This document shows, in pieces, positions 37,409 through 46,894 of a DNA stretch of 64,000 nt. Position numbers and translations under genes: made by a program. The DNA comes from Litchfieldia salsa (GTDB taxonomy: Bacteria > Bacillota > Bacilli > Bacillales > Bacillaceae_L), in assembly GCF_900104555.1 (NCBI RefSeq), contig NZ_FNJU01000004.1, forward strand, positions 265,143 through 329,142. Reading direction: 5' to 3'. Numbering within the stretch: the first letter of the stretch is position 1; each line of letters opens with the position of its first letter. The notes below the pieces were generated by a model. That model made no database searches, was not told where the DNA came from, and saw only the letters and a list, made by a program, of their open reading frames with translations.

Positions 37409-37564
37409 TTATGGTAATATATTTGTGAATAAAGTTGTAATCTCAGCTTGTAAAAGTATGACTGCTGCCGCTACAACAACTACTACTCCAGCTAATACTA
37501 ATCCATATTCTGACAACCCCTGACCTTGTTCTTCCTTAATTAATACTCTCATTTTGTTTAACAT
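37409..37564 (-). CDS. flp: Flp-type major pilin
   Basis: Pilin of 51 residues. The leader MLNKMRVLIKEEQG is followed by QGLSEYGLVLAGVVVVVAAAVILL: cleavage after Gly puts Glu at +5 and Tyr at +6, the Flp motif. The start at 37564 follows AGGAGG at good spacing; a longer in-frame ATG (37600) includes that site. First gene of the tad operon, with the hairpin at 37363 behind it. The 198-base gap to the divergent DUF192 gene must hold both promoters. Confidence 0.92.
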   Translation of the reverse strand: MLNKMRVLIKEEQGQGLSEYGLVLAGVVVVVAAAVILLQAEITTLFTNILP

Positions 37565-37797
37565 CTTTTTTCCTCCTAATAGTTTTTTCAAATCGTTCAT
37601 TATAAATCTTTTTTGTTCTATATAATGAACACCTTGTACTTATATATTAATTCTTTATAAAGAACATGTAAATACTTTTTTTAACGTATTTTTAATTAAT
37701 TATTCGATATAATTCGACTAAATTCTTTATTGAGTACAACTTATCCATCCTATATACTTAATATAAAGTGTCTAATTAAATAAGGGGGAATCACTTT

Positions 37798-38148
37798 ATG
37801 TCACAAACTAGATTAGATTCGGAAAGTTTCATATATCGAACAATACCCTACTCTATCAGAAAAGCTAGCACTTTTTTCTCAAGGCTTAAAGGATTAATGT
37901 TCCGCATTAACCCTTTAAATCAAGAAGGCCTTTGGATTTTACCTTGTAACTCTATTCATATGTGCTTTATGTTTTTTCCAATTGACGTTATATTTTTGGA
38001 TAAGGAGTATAAAGTAGTGAAATTGGTTAGAGGATTAAAGCCTTGGAGGATAGTATCTCCAGTGTCAGGAGCACATTCTGTGTTAGAACTTCCTGTAGGC
38101 ACTATTGATTATTTTCAGATTTCAGAGGGACAGTATATAGAATTGTAA
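37798..38148 (+). CDS. DUF192 family protein
   Basis: Protein of 116 residues matching DUF192 (PF02643): KGLMFR at the start of the domain, the signature IHMCFMFFPIDVIFLDK in the middle and AHSVLELPVGTID near the end. No signal peptide is visible, unlike many relatives. It is divergent from flp; DUF192 genes are often seen beside Tad loci, so an accessory pilus role is possible but unproven. AGGGGGAA precedes the ATG. Confidence 0.85.
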   Translation: MSQTRLDSESFIYRTIPYSIRKASTFFSRLKGLMFRINPLNQEGLWILPCNSIHMCFMFFPIDVIFLDKEYKVVKLVRGLKPWRIVSPVSGAHSVLELPVGTIDYFQISEGQYIEL

Positions 38149-38182
38149 AAATCAGTCACATATAGAAGAGGTAGTTAATCGA

Positions 38183-38218
38183 AAAAAACATTTGCTTATT
38201 AACAGCAAATGTTTCTTT
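38183..38218 (+). terminator. Terminator after the DUF192 gene
   Basis: Stem AAACATTTGCT / AGCAAATGTTT followed by CTTTAGTTT; A-rich on the other side. Confidence 0.65.
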
Positions 38219-38336
38219 AGTTTATGATACTGAGCTCTAAGAGTTATCCTAAACATTCAAAAAAGTCTGAACGATAAAAGGAGGGGCAGCCTCTCGTTAT
38301 GGAGGGTTGACCCCAATCCTATTATTAAATACTACA

Positions 38337-39272
38337 TCATTTACGTGCCCAGCTACTTATGGTAGCAATGTCCTCCGGATTAGTTCTACAACAACCTCCG
38401 ATGATTTGGGCACCAGCTTCATACCAGCGTAAGGTATTAGAGGTAAAATGATTTGTCAAAGACTCATCACTCCATGTCTTACTCGCTGGATCATATACTT
38501 CACCCGAATTAGGATAGACAATGATAGGTTTAGAAGTTCGACTTTTTATTTCTTTTATTAATGCCTCTATAATATGTGGAGATGAACAATTTATGCCGAT
38601 CGCTGCAACTTGCTCTTCTCTATCTAACCATTCCGCACAGCTAGAAACCTTCTCTCCACTACTTATGTGGTAGTCATCCTTAGCACTGAAACTGAACCAT
38701 GCATAAACCCCCGGAAATTCCTTAAGTACCCTTGTAATTGCTTTAGCTTCTAACAGACAAGGGATTGTTTCACATGCTAAAAGATCTGCACCCGCTTCAA
38801 CCAATACCCTTATTCGTTCTTTATGAAAGGTTACTAATTCATCCTCATTCAAAGAATAATCTCCACGATATTCAGAGCCATCTGCAAGAAACGCGCCATA
38901 TGGACCTACCGAAGCAGCAACTAACGGCCTTGGCCTATTAGACTTATCATTTAACCCTGTCCAAAATTCGTCACGAGCTTCTGCTGCAAGTTGAACAGAC
39001 TTTTTTATTAACCCAATTGCCTCTTCCCCAGTCAAGCCTCTTTCTTTATAACCTTCAACAGTTGCTTGATAGCTAGCCGTTATGGCACAATCCGCACCCG
39101 CTTCAAAGTAATCTAGATGAACCCTCTTAATTAATTCCGGATTTTCCATTAATATTTTTGCTGACCATAAACGATCATTTAAATTACATCCAACATTCTC
39201 AAGCTCTGTAGCCATTGCTCCATCAAGAATGATCAAAGGATAGTTATTCAATATTTGTTCAATTGGGTTCAC
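38337..39272 (-). CDS. mmuM: Homocysteine S-methyltransferase
   Basis: Enzyme of about 311 residues (PF02574) moving a methyl group from S-methylmethionine (or SAM) to homocysteine to give methionine. Substrate-binding DGAMATELE is at the N-terminus; the zinc ligands are the Cys in GINCSSPH (about 226) and the CC pair in IGGCCRTNPEDI (about 293-294). The start is GTG 39272 behind GGAGG; the longer ATG frame (39296) would begin upstream of that site. Last gene of an S-box operon with an ABC transporter, which suggests the transporter brings S-methylmethionine or methionine. Confidence 0.92.
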   Translation of the reverse strand: MNPIEQILNNYPLIILDGAMATELENVGCNLNDRLWSAKILMENPELIKRVHLDYFEAGADCAITASYQATVEGYKERGLTGEEAIGLIKKSVQLAAEARDEFWTGLNDKSNRPRPLVAASVGPYGAFLADGSEYRGDYSLNEDELVTFHKERIRVLVEAGADLLACETIPCLLEAKAITRVLKEFPGVYAWFSFSAKDDYHISSGEKVSSCAEWLDREEQVAAIGINCSSPHIIEALIKEIKSRTSKPIIVYPNSGEVYDPASKTWSDESLTNHFTSNTLRWYEAGAQIIGGCCRTNPEDIATISSWARK

Positions 39273-39317
39273 TTCTTTACCTCCTTCAAAATCCAAACTC
39301 GTTATAAAATTTTACAT

Positions 39318-40055
39318 TTAGTTTTTGTTTGCTTTACTTAAAAATTGCTTCGTTCTTTCAACACGTGGATGATTAAAGAGTTGTTCAGCTGTTCCCTCTT
39401 CAATAATAATACCGTTTTCCATAAAAATAACTCGATCAGAAATTTCACGTGCAAAATTAAGCTCATGTGTCACAATCAGCATTGTATTGCCTTCCTTTGC
39501 CACATCTTTTATAACGGTTAATACTTCACTAACCAACTCAGGATCAAGCGAAGAAGTCGGCTCATCAAACAATAAAACTTCTGGATTGAGTGCAAGTGCC
39601 CGAGCAATACCAACCCTTTGTTGTTGTCCACCTGAGAGCTGTACTGGATAGTGATTTAATCGATCTTGAAGACCCACTTTTTCAAGGATATCTGTACTTA
39701 TCTTCTTTGCCTCAATGGTGCTTACCTTCTTAACACTCGTTAAGCCTACCATTACATTCTGTAACACAGTTAAGTTTTTAAATAAATTATATTGTTGAAA
39801 GACCATTCCTGTTGATAATCTTAAAGACTGGACATCTGCTTTTTTTGCTGTTTCTACATTTACTCTTTTTCCGCTAATTTCAACAATCCCACTAGTAGGT
39901 TGTTCTAAGAAATTAATACAACGTAACAATGTAGATTTTCCGGAACCGCTTGGCCCCAAAATAGAGACAACCTCTCCTTTGTTCACGGAAAAATCGATGC
40001 CTTTTAACACATGCTGTTGATCGAAATATTTATGGATATTTTCCACTTTGATCAT
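39318..40055 (-). CDS. Amino-acid ABC transporter ATP-binding protein (S-box operon)
   Basis: ATPase of 245 residues with Walker [22 protein letters not shown]-loop, LSGGQQQR signature, [11 protein letters not shown] and switch His VTHEL. PAAT family. It starts 4 bases into the permease stop region and is followed by mmuM. The operon is under SAM-I control. Confidence 0.92.
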   Translation of the reverse strand: MIKVENIHKYFDQQHVLKGIDFSVNKGEVVSILGPSGSGKSTLLRCINFLEQPTSGIVEISGKRVNVETAKKADVQSLRLSTGMVFQQYNLFKNLTVLQNVMVGLTSVKKVSTIEAKKISTDILEKVGLQDRLNHYPVQLSGGQQQRVGIARALALNPEVLLFDEPTSSLDPELVSEVLTVIKDVAKEGNTMLIVTHELNFAREISDRVIFMENGIIIEEGTAEQLFNHPRVERTKQFLSKANKN

Positions 40056-40774
40056 GAGATAACCCCTCTTTCATATCTTCGGGCTCTCTTCTCTACTAGT
40101 ACTAACAATCTCTCAACTACTATACAAACAATCCAATATACAATCGAAACGGCTATATAGACTTCGAAAAAGGCTAATCCACGAGAACCAAGAATTTTGG
40201 CTTGTCCCATGATATCAATAACACCAATAATAAATACTAAAGAAGTATCTTTAATTGTACTTATAAACATATTACCTAGATTAGGGATTGCCACTGCTAA
40301 AGCCTGAGGGAATATAATTTTAAGCATCATTTGTGTTGGACTCATTCCTATTGCTCTAGCCGCCTCAAACTGACCACGATCAACGGATTCAATCGCTGAC
40401 CTTATCGTTTCAGATAAATAGGCACCTAGATTAATAGAAAAGGCCAATAATGCATATATTTCCGGTGGAATAATATTTACATCTATATGTTGAAGCCAAC
40501 CGTATTCTGTTTGAAAGAAATAGATCACTTTCGGTATTCCATAAAACACAAGATAAATCTGCACTAAGAGAGGAGTTCCCCTAATAAAAGATATATAGCA
40601 AGTTGTAAATGTTTTTAATACAGGTACTTGATAGATCTTGATAAGAGCTGTAGTGAGCCCAATTAATAAACTAATAATCAATGAACCTACGGCGATCCCA
40701 ATCGTAATAGGTAATCGTGAAATAATCGTAGGAAAGCTTTCTATTAAAAAATTGATGTCTAATAAGTTTTCCAT
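40052..40774 (-). CDS. Amino-acid ABC transporter permease (S-box operon)
   Basis: Membrane protein of 240 residues (PF00528) with five or so helices and [23 protein letters not shown] as the EAA loop (given in part). Resembles TcyB/YxeN-type permeases of sulfur amino-acid transporters. Overlaps the ATPase gene by 4 bases. Confidence 0.9.
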   Translation of the reverse strand: MENLLDINFLIESFPTIISRLPITIGIAVGSLIISLLIGLTTALIKIYQVPVLKTFTTCYISFIRGTPLLVQIYLVFYGIPKVIYFFQTEYGWLQHIDVNIIPPEIYALLAFSINLGAYLSETIRSAIESVDRGQFEAARAIGMSPTQMMLKIIFPQALAVAIPNLGNMFISTIKDTSLVFIIGVIDIMGQAKILGSRGLAFFEVYIAVSIVYWIVCIVVERLLVLVEKRARRYERGVIS

Positions 40775-40795
40775 TTCGTCTTCCCTTCTCCAACC

Positions 40796-41617
40796 TTATT
40801 CAGGGATGTATTCTCCATCAGTCCATTTTACTGAAAGGTCAGCTAATGTACCGTCTTCTTTTAGTTCCTTTAAGATTGTATCAATTAATGCTTTTAACTC
40901 CTCACCTTGCTCCCCCTGCTTAAAAACAATCCCAATTTGATCATTTACTAAAGGGTTCCCTACAACTTCTAAATCTAACTCATATTTTTTCATCACTGAA
41001 TTGATCATAATCGGATCATTAACATAAGCATCCACACGTCCATTTTGTACATCTTGTAAGATTTCTGAAGGAGTTCCACTTTCGCTATATTTCAAGATAA
41101 TATCTTTTTCAGCTTTCTTATTATGTTCTTCTAACAATAATGTGTATGAATCACCAGCTAAAGCTCCAACTTTTTTCCCCTCTAAATCTTCTAATGTTTG
41201 AAGATCTGTTCGACCTGACTTTACAACAATCACTGTCTCTGCGGCAAAATATGACTCATCTGTAAACAGATACTTTTCTTCACGCTCTGGCGTTTTTGCT
41301 ACCTGGTCTGCAACAGCCTGAATTTTATTTGACTCTAGGGCAAGAAACATACTATCCCATGGTGTTGCAACAAACTCAAATGTATAACCATCTAACCTTT
41401 TATCAACTTCTTTCACTACATCGATATCATATCCTGTAAGTTCATTATTCTCATCAGCAAAAGCGAAAGGAGGGTAATCATTTTGTGTTCCGACTAGGAT
41501 TACTTTATCCTCAGTTCCATCTGCTGTTGTTGTTTCTTTAGTAGAACAACCATTTAATATTCCTGACAAACCTACTAGTATAACACTTGATAACAATAAA
41601 CGAGATTTCATTTTCAT
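40796..41617 (-). CDS. Amino-acid ABC transporter substrate-binding lipoprotein (S-box operon)
   Basis: Binding protein of 273 residues (PF00497) with lipobox LNGC (cysteine about 24). VGTQNDYPPFAFADENNELTGYDIDVVKEV and FVATPWDSMFLALESNKIQAVADQV (in part) are typical of cystine/methionine-class binding proteins. First gene after the S-box leader. Substrate inferred from regulation and from mmuM in the same operon. Confidence 0.9.
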   Translation of the reverse strand: MKMKSRLLLSSVILVGLSGILNGCSTKETTTADGTEDKVILVGTQNDYPPFAFADENNELTGYDIDVVKEVDKRLDGYTFEFVATPWDSMFLALESNKIQAVADQVAKTPEREEKYLFTDESYFAAETVIVVKSGRTDLQTLEDLEGKKVGALAGDSYTLLLEEHNKKAEKDIILKYSESGTPSEILQDVQNGRVDAYVNDPIMINSVMKKYELDLEVVGNPLVNDQIGIVFKQGEQGEELKALIDTILKELKEDGTLADLSVKWTDGEYIPE

Positions 41618-41741
41618 CTTTTAAAACTCCTTTAAATAATTTTATTATTATAATTGAATGAGAATTTATGATTGATAAATAGTTAATCCTATATAAATTC
41701 CATTAACAATACAAACAAACAGAAACAGTGTAAAAAAACAA

Positions 41742-41880
41742 AAAAGCCTCTTTCAATCAGAAAGAGGCTTTTTATCTAAACCTTATCTCTCAGAATGACT
41801 CTGCAGGATTTAGCACCTTTCATAAAATGATGGTTGCTGGACGTCACAGGGCCTGTCCCTCAGTCTCTCGTGATAAGATA
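41742..41880 (-). promoter_or_regulatory. SAM-I (S-box) riboswitch with terminator
   Basis: On the minus strand, CTTATCACGAGAGACTGAGG, GACGTCCAGCAACC, AAGGTGCTAAATCCTGCAG and closing GAGAGATAAG form the complete S-box aptamer (41877 to 41782). It is followed by terminator stem AAAAAGCCTCTTTC / GAAAGAGGCTTTTT (about 41744-41776). High SAM should stop transcription of the ABC-mmuM operon. Confidence 0.96.
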
Positions 41881-42017
41881 TTCATTTTTTGTATATTATG
41901 ATAATATTTAATATTACTACTATTGTCAAATACTTTTTAGTTTTTACAATTGAGATTCCTAAATGAAAACTATTATTAGGGCATGCAATATAGAATAATA
42001 GAATGGAGAGAATGCAC

Positions 42018-43160
42018 TTGAAAAAAGAAGCTTATTTTGACGTAGCGATTATCGGTGCTGGTACAATGGGAATGTCTGCCGGCGCCTTTTTAGCCCAACA
42101 ACAAGTAAATACTGTATTAATTGATGCTTTCGATCCACCACATAATCAGGCGAGTCATCACGGAGATACCCGTATGATTCGACATGCATATGGCGAAGGA
42201 AGACAATACGTAACATTAGTAAAACGCGCCCAGCAATTGTGGGAGGAATTAGAAGAGCAAACAGCCTATAAGATCTTTGAAAAAACAGGTGTTCTTGGAC
42301 TAGGTCCGCAAGACTCTGAATTTCTTCAAGAAACAATTGCCGCTGCTAAGAAATACGAATTGCCCTTAGAGATCTTAAATAACAAAGAAGTAAAAGAAAG
42401 ATGGCCTGGCTTTTCCATACCAGATCATTTTATTGGATGTTTTGAGGCAGAATCAGGTTTAATCTATAGTGATAATGCCATTAAGGCCTATAAAGAAATT
42501 GCTATTAAAAATGGTGCAGAATTAATAACAAATACACCAGTTCAGCATATTGCCAGAGAAGATCAAAATACGATAAAAATTTCAACAGAAAACAATGTTT
42601 TTTATGCAAAAAAAGTCATTGTTTCAGCAGGTGCCTGGGTATCGAAACTCTTACCAGCCCTTAAACTCCCTATTCATCCAACCCGCAAAGCATTTGGCTG
42701 GTTTGATGCACCTGATACCCTATACGATATGGCCAATTTCCCCTCTTTTTATGTTGAGGATAATCAACATATGTGTTATGGATTTCCTAGCATTGATGGA
42801 GCAGGCTTGAAAATAGGAAGATCAGATGGTGGACAAGGAATTGATCCTAACCAACATAAACAAAACTTTGGTCAATACGAAACAGATGAAGATGAATTAA
42901 GGTATTTCCTCAAGGCCTATATGCCTGAAGCAAATGGAGCATTGAATCAAGGTAAAACATGCTTATATACAATTTCACCTGATAATCACTTTATCATTGA
43001 TCATCATCCAGAACATGAAAATATCATCATTGCCTGCGGTTTTTCCGGACATGGCTTTAAATTTGGAAGCGTTATGGGAGAATTGCTCAGCCAACTAGCT
43101 GTAGATGGAAAAAGTAGTTTTGATCTTTCTATATTCTCTCTTAAGAGATTTGGTATGTGA
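42018..43160 (+). CDS. Sarcosine oxidase/N-methyltryptophan oxidase-like flavoenzyme (MSOX family)
   Basis: Monomeric flavoprotein of about 380 residues that oxidises an N-methyl or secondary amino acid to give formaldehyde and H2O2. FAD motif VAIIGAGTMGMSAGAFLA is at the N-terminus; SHHGDTRMIRHAYGEG and the C-terminal ACGFSGHGFKFG are diagnostic for MSOX/SolA, including the cysteine that usually carries covalent FAD (in CLYTISPDNHFIID or CGFSGHG). GGAGAG (42006-42010) favours TTG 42018; ATG codons at 42003 and 42012 lie upstream of or too close to it. Divergent from the S-box operon. Confidence 0.88.
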   Translation: MKKEAYFDVAIIGAGTMGMSAGAFLAQQQVNTVLIDAFDPPHNQASHHGDTRMIRHAYGEGRQYVTLVKRAQQLWEELEEQTAYKIFEKTGVLGLGPQDSEFLQETIAAAKKYELPLEILNNKEVKERWPGFSIPDHFIGCFEAESGLIYSDNAIKAYKEIAIKNGAELITNTPVQHIAREDQNTIKISTENNVFYAKKVIVSAGAWVSKLLPALKLPIHPTRKAFGWFDAPDTLYDMANFPSFYVEDNQHMCYGFPSIDGAGLKIGRSDGGQGIDPNQHKQNFGQYETDEDELRYFLKAYMPEANGALNQGKTCLYTISPDNHFIIDHHPEHENIIIACGFSGHGFKFGSVMGELLSQLAVDGKSSFDLSIFSLKRFGM

Positions 43161-43260
43161 TTAGAAATATGTTGTTATTTTAGAAGCAAAAAGGCATTGA
43201 TAAAAAAAGCTACCAATGCTTTATTAATTAAGGATGTTTTCTCAAAGTTTGTTGTTTTAG

Positions 43261-43434
43261 ACATAAAACATTGAAATGGTACTTACAAGCAGGCTGAATA
43301 CACGTAGACTCCTGCGGGCTCAGTGGCCAAAGTGAGACCCCGCAGGAGCTGTGCGACGAGGAGGCTCACTGGTCACCCGCCGGACGCGGAGTGTATTCAG
43401 CCTGCGGCTTTAAAAGCAACAATCTGTACGAAAA
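43261..43434 (-). repeat. Dispersed GC-rich repeat, copy 2 (inverted)
   Basis: Reverse complement of the repeat at 17804-17968 (GCAGGCTGAATACACGTAGA through CCGCAGGAG to AAAGCAACAATC). Together the copies form a 25-kb-spaced inverted pair. Confidence 0.85.
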
Positions 43435-43454
43435 CAACCTTAATTACTATTAAA

Positions 43455-44498
43455 TTATTTTAAAAACTTAACACAGACAGCTTCTGGAGCTATCACATCT
43501 TTTTGCAACAAAGTAAGTGTGCCTGCTTCTCGATCTCGCTCAAATAGTACCAATGTTCCTGACGCTTCATTTGCTGCTACAATGAATTGTTCAGTCGGGT
43601 CTAATACAAAATCTCTTGGCCAATCTCCCTCTGTATGTGTCCATTCAACAAATTCTACCGTATAATCTTCTGTGATTCGGTAAATCGCAATTGAGTTATG
43701 TCCTCTATTCCCTGCAAAAACGAATTTCCCATCTGAAGAAAGGTGAATCGCACTACCTTGACTATTTTCAGTAAAATCAGCCGGAATAGTAGAAATATAT
43801 TGAACTTCCTCAAATGTTCCTTGTTTATCATCATATTTAAGTACAATCACTTCATTACTAAGTTCTGTCATCACATATGCATACGGAGCATTAGGATGAA
43901 AAGCAATATGACGTGGACCACTACCAGGCTTAACATCTAATACACTTACCTTCTGTAATGTACCCGCATCTGGTTGATAAGTTGTGATTGTGTCACTACC
44001 CAAATCAACTACTACTACATAATTCTCATCTGGAGTGTAACCTGCAAAATGAAGATGTGGCTTTTCCTGACGTTCGTGAGGCCCATTCCCTTCTTGTTCT
44101 ACATCAGTTGGCGGCTGAATAGACCCATCATTATTCGTTACAAAAGCTTCTACTTTCTTTGTATGATAATTAGCCGTAACAACTAGCTTATTTTGATGAT
44201 CAACACTTACATGACAAGGAGGTGATCCATCTGTTACCTGACTATTTATTTTTTCTAGTGCACCTGTTTCTTCACTAATTGTAAAAGAAGTAATACCACC
44301 TTTGTCTCCTTCTTTTGCGACTGCATATAGATACTGATTATTATGACTAACCGTTAAGTATGTAGGATTGTCTAGTTTTGCAGCAACTTCTACATTTGTT
44401 ATCTGTTTCTTTTCAGTATCCAATGTGAAGCGATAAACGCCTTGACTATCTTTTTTCGTATATGTACCTATGTAACCGATATATTGTTTTGTCATCAT
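43455..44498 (-). CDS. pgl: 6-phosphogluconolactonase, beta-propeller (YkgB-like)
   Basis: Enzyme of 347 residues (PF10282) hydrolysing 6-phosphogluconolactone in the pentose phosphate pathway. YIGTYTKKDSQGVYRF at the start, repeated blade signals (YLYAVAKEGD, KLVVTANYH, VVVDLGSDTI, GPRHIAFHP, FVFAGNRGHNSIA, DFVLDPTEQFIVAANE) show a seven-bladed propeller. Full family length. ATG at 44498 or 44495 after AAGGGA. Confidence 0.92.
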   Translation of the reverse strand: MMTKQYIGYIGTYTKKDSQGVYRFTLDTEKKQITNVEVAAKLDNPTYLTVSHNNQYLYAVAKEGDKGGITSFTISEETGALEKINSQVTDGSPPCHVSVDHQNKLVVTANYHTKKVEAFVTNNDGSIQPPTDVEQEGNGPHERQEKPHLHFAGYTPDENYVVVVDLGSDTITTYQPDAGTLQKVSVLDVKPGSGPRHIAFHPNAPYAYVMTELSNEVIVLKYDDKQGTFEEVQYISTIPADFTENSQGSAIHLSSDGKFVFAGNRGHNSIAIYRITEDYTVEFVEWTHTEGDWPRDFVLDPTEQFIVAANEASGTLVLFERDREAGTLTLLQKDVIAPEAVCVKFLK

Positions 44499-44673
44499 TC
44501 AAAATCCCTTCTCTTTTAAAATAAATAGGCTCTATATTTCCCTCTAGTATAACATTATCATCACAGCCATAAAAATAAATAGTCTAACACGCTTTTGCTA
44601 AATATCTTGGGCTACCAGTCTTAGCTGGAAGTAATACCTACCAATTCTAGCAAAATAGATCAGTATTAAATGA

Positions 44674-44861
44674 AATAAGCGGAATTTTTTCCGTTAATTA
44701 ACGTATAGAGCTCGTTCTGGGATATATAGGGGGAGTTTTTCCGCCTATGCCAAGCATAATTACCTATTTTAACGTTTTTCTAGTCAATAGAGGTAATATC
44801 TCCGGCTATTTAAACTATTTTCAGTGCTACTTACTATCTAAGGGTATTTTTTCCGTCTATC
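44674..44861. repeat. Degenerate hairpin repeat with 50-61 base spacing
   Basis: Four related units around ATA.GCGGAATTTTTTCCG..TAT lie at 44674-44698, 44726-44749, 44787-44810 and 44837-44861; in most, CGGA or GGG pairs with TCCG. This explains much of the 446-base gap 44499-44944, in which I see no gene. Confidence 0.6.
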
Positions 44862-44944
44862 TATCAGATTGGTCGGTTCTTAACCTAAACCCCCAACCTA
44901 AAGGAGAAGCCTGAGTAAAAAGCACCTCTCACTTTTGTCTTTTT

Positions 44945-46057
44945 TTATTCTCTAAACGTTACCCCAATCTGAACAATTTCAGATCGTGACCCAATTCGAA
45001 TTGGTGGACCCCAGAAACCAAATCCAGAGGAAACTACCGTGTGCAACTGCTCTTTTTGCAGATAGCCCCAGTCAACTTCATAAATACTATTAGTGATCAG
45101 ATTGCCTGGGAACACCTGCCCGCGATGTGTATGCCCTGCGACTAGCAGATCAACCCCATTTTGCTGTGCGATATCCAGTTCATATGGCTGGTGGTCCAGC
45201 ATAATGACTGGCTTCGACATATCGATTCCTTCCAATAGGGTAGAAACTGGTAACCGGTTATGGTCTGTAAGATCTTTTCGTCCTAGAATAGTAAAGCTGT
45301 CCTCAATCATCACTGACTCATCGTACAGAACCTCCATATTGCTGTCTTCCAGCACCTTAATAAGTTGTTCCATCGTACCTTCATGCTTATCATGATTTCC
45401 TAATGAAGCATACACACCATATGTAGATTGAATACTAGCCATCACTTCGTTAATCCCTTGATCAGTATACTGTTCAATATCATCATCGAAGACGTCTCCA
45501 GGGAAAAGGACGATATCGGGCTGAAGCATATTGATTTCTTTTACAAGTCGTTCAGCATGGTCTCTGTTCGACAACAGCCCAAAGTGCATGTCAGAGGCCA
45601 TGATGATATTAAGCTCTCTAATGTCATCCGCTGGCTTGTCCATATTCACCTCGTAGCTGCTTACTACTGGGCTGAATGCATTATAAGATCCATAGCTTAT
45701 TAAACTGATTACAAGTACCAAGGTGACAATACCTGTCCATTTCTTTACATGGTGGTGTGGAGCCCTTGCCAATCGTAGCAGCCATGCAGTAAGATGCACC
45801 ACCGGCAGAATAATAATCAATAAATAAAATAAAGCCATCCAATAAGCACCCAAAATATTAAACAAGACAAACCCAAAAACGCGCCCTAAAATGAAAGAGG
45901 TCGAAACGATTGTTAGCGTAATGATATACAGTATTTTGATTTTACGTTTATAAGGACTTTCTTTAGGTTGAAACCAACTCCAGCCGCTCCACCCGACATA
46001 ATAGACGAGCGCCCCATATAGTAGGATTGATATGATGCCTATTAAAACAAATCCCAT
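44945..46057 (-). CDS. Membrane-anchored metallophosphoesterase (YkuE/YpbG-like)
   Basis: The protein of about 370 residues has four or so N-terminal membrane helices (first 135 residues) and a calcineurin-like catalytic domain. Metal-binding motifs are complete: SDMHFG, PGDVFDD, LGNHDKHEG and AGHTHRGQ. It should hydrolyse a phosphoester at the membrane; YkuE-type relatives act on lipids such as UDP-diacylglucosamine analogues or unknown lipids. The start at 46057 has TTGGAG upstream; the frame could begin at GTG 46075 without a site. Confidence 0.88.
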   Translation of the reverse strand: MGFVLIGIISILLYGALVYYVGWSGWSWFQPKESPYKRKIKILYIITLTIVSTSFILGRVFGFVLFNILGAYWMALFYLLIIILPVVHLTAWLLRLARAPHHHVKKWTGIVTLVLVISLISYGSYNAFSPVVSSYEVNMDKPADDIRELNIIMASDMHFGLLSNRDHAERLVKEINMLQPDIVLFPGDVFDDDIEQYTDQGINEVMASIQSTYGVYASLGNHDKHEGTMEQLIKVLEDSNMEVLYDESVMIEDSFTILGRKDLTDHNRLPVSTLLEGIDMSKPVIMLDHQPYELDIAQQNGVDLLVAGHTHRGQVFPGNLITNSIYEVDWGYLQKEQLHTVVSSGFGFWGPPIRIGSRSEIVQIGVTFRE

Positions 46058-46139
46058 TGCTAATTCTCCAATCACATTTGAAATTTTAATTAATAATTTA
46101 AAAGATTACTTACACAACATAGCATTTTAACCTTAAAGG

Positions 46140-46811
46140 TTATTTATTCTTCAATACTTCAGCAAGTTCATACAAGGATTGGTATTGTTTAATATAGTAG
46201 TTCCGACCTTCCTTTTGCAAGAAATCCTTTTCACAAAACTGCGTAAGTACATGTAATAAGTGGCGATAGGATACCCCTAAATAATCACAAACGGTTACGT
46301 GTTTCTCTTTATAGATTCCTTCATTAGTAGTTTGTAGAATAAAATCTGCAAGCCTGTTTTCAAGAGGGAAAGCCAGGCTTTGAGAATACTTCGCTGCCAT
46401 ATCTGTAGCTTTTACACTTAAAAACTTGGTTAATTCCCTTAGAAATTTAGCATCCTCTAGCAGTTGTTTACGATATCGATGAAACGGAAGCGCAAAACAA
46501 ATCACCTTTGTTGATGCTTGAATCCCCTTTGTATAATACACATCATTTATTAATTCCATTTCTCCAATGTAGTAATTAGCATTGATAAAATTAAGAAGAG
46601 ACACTTTCCCATTTTGATGTGTTACATATGTTTTGGCTTTACCTTCCACTACATAAAATAAAAAATCCGGTCTCATCCCCTCTTGAATAATCCATTCATC
46701 TCGCTTGTATTCGTGAACTTCCATAAATGCTTCTACTTGAAAGGAAAATAAGTGTGCGATTGAGTGATTCTCCAGGTACAACCTTTTTTTCTCACCTTTA
46801 TATATTTCCAT
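46140..46811 (-). CDS. Crp/Fnr-family regulator, YeiL-like
   Basis: Regulator of 223 residues with an N-terminal cyclic-nucleotide-type sensing barrel (about 20-125) and a C-terminal HTH (VTVCDYLGVSYRHLLHVLTQFCEKDFL, about 170-200). No N-terminal cysteine cluster for an Fe-S centre is seen; single cysteines occur at about 106, 171 and 192. It is divergent from an MFS gene, with a perfect 20-bp palindrome between them, so it probably controls that gene and itself. Confidence 0.88.
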   Translation of the reverse strand: MEIYKGEKKRLYLENHSIAHLFSFQVEAFMEVHEYKRDEWIIQEGMRPDFLFYVVEGKAKTYVTHQNGKVSLLNFINANYYIGEMELINDVYYTKGIQASTKVICFALPFHRYRKQLLEDAKFLRELTKFLSVKATDMAAKYSQSLAFPLENRLADFILQTTNEGIYKEKHVTVCDYLGVSYRHLLHVLTQFCEKDFLQKEGRNYYIKQYQSLYELAEVLKNK

Positions 46812-46824
46812 ATTCCACCTCTAA

Positions 46825-46844
46825 AATATGAGATATCTCATATT
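46825..46844. promoter_or_regulatory. Perfect 20-bp palindrome, candidate operator of the YeiL-like regulator
   Basis: AATATGAGATATCTCATATT is fully symmetric and lies in the 83-base gap between the divergent regulator and MFS genes, 14 bases from the regulator start codon. Size and symmetry suit a dimeric Crp/Fnr protein. Confidence 0.75.
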
Positions 46845-46894
46845 ATCCATCTTGCATTCCATGATACCATGCAATCAATAAGGGGGATACTATA

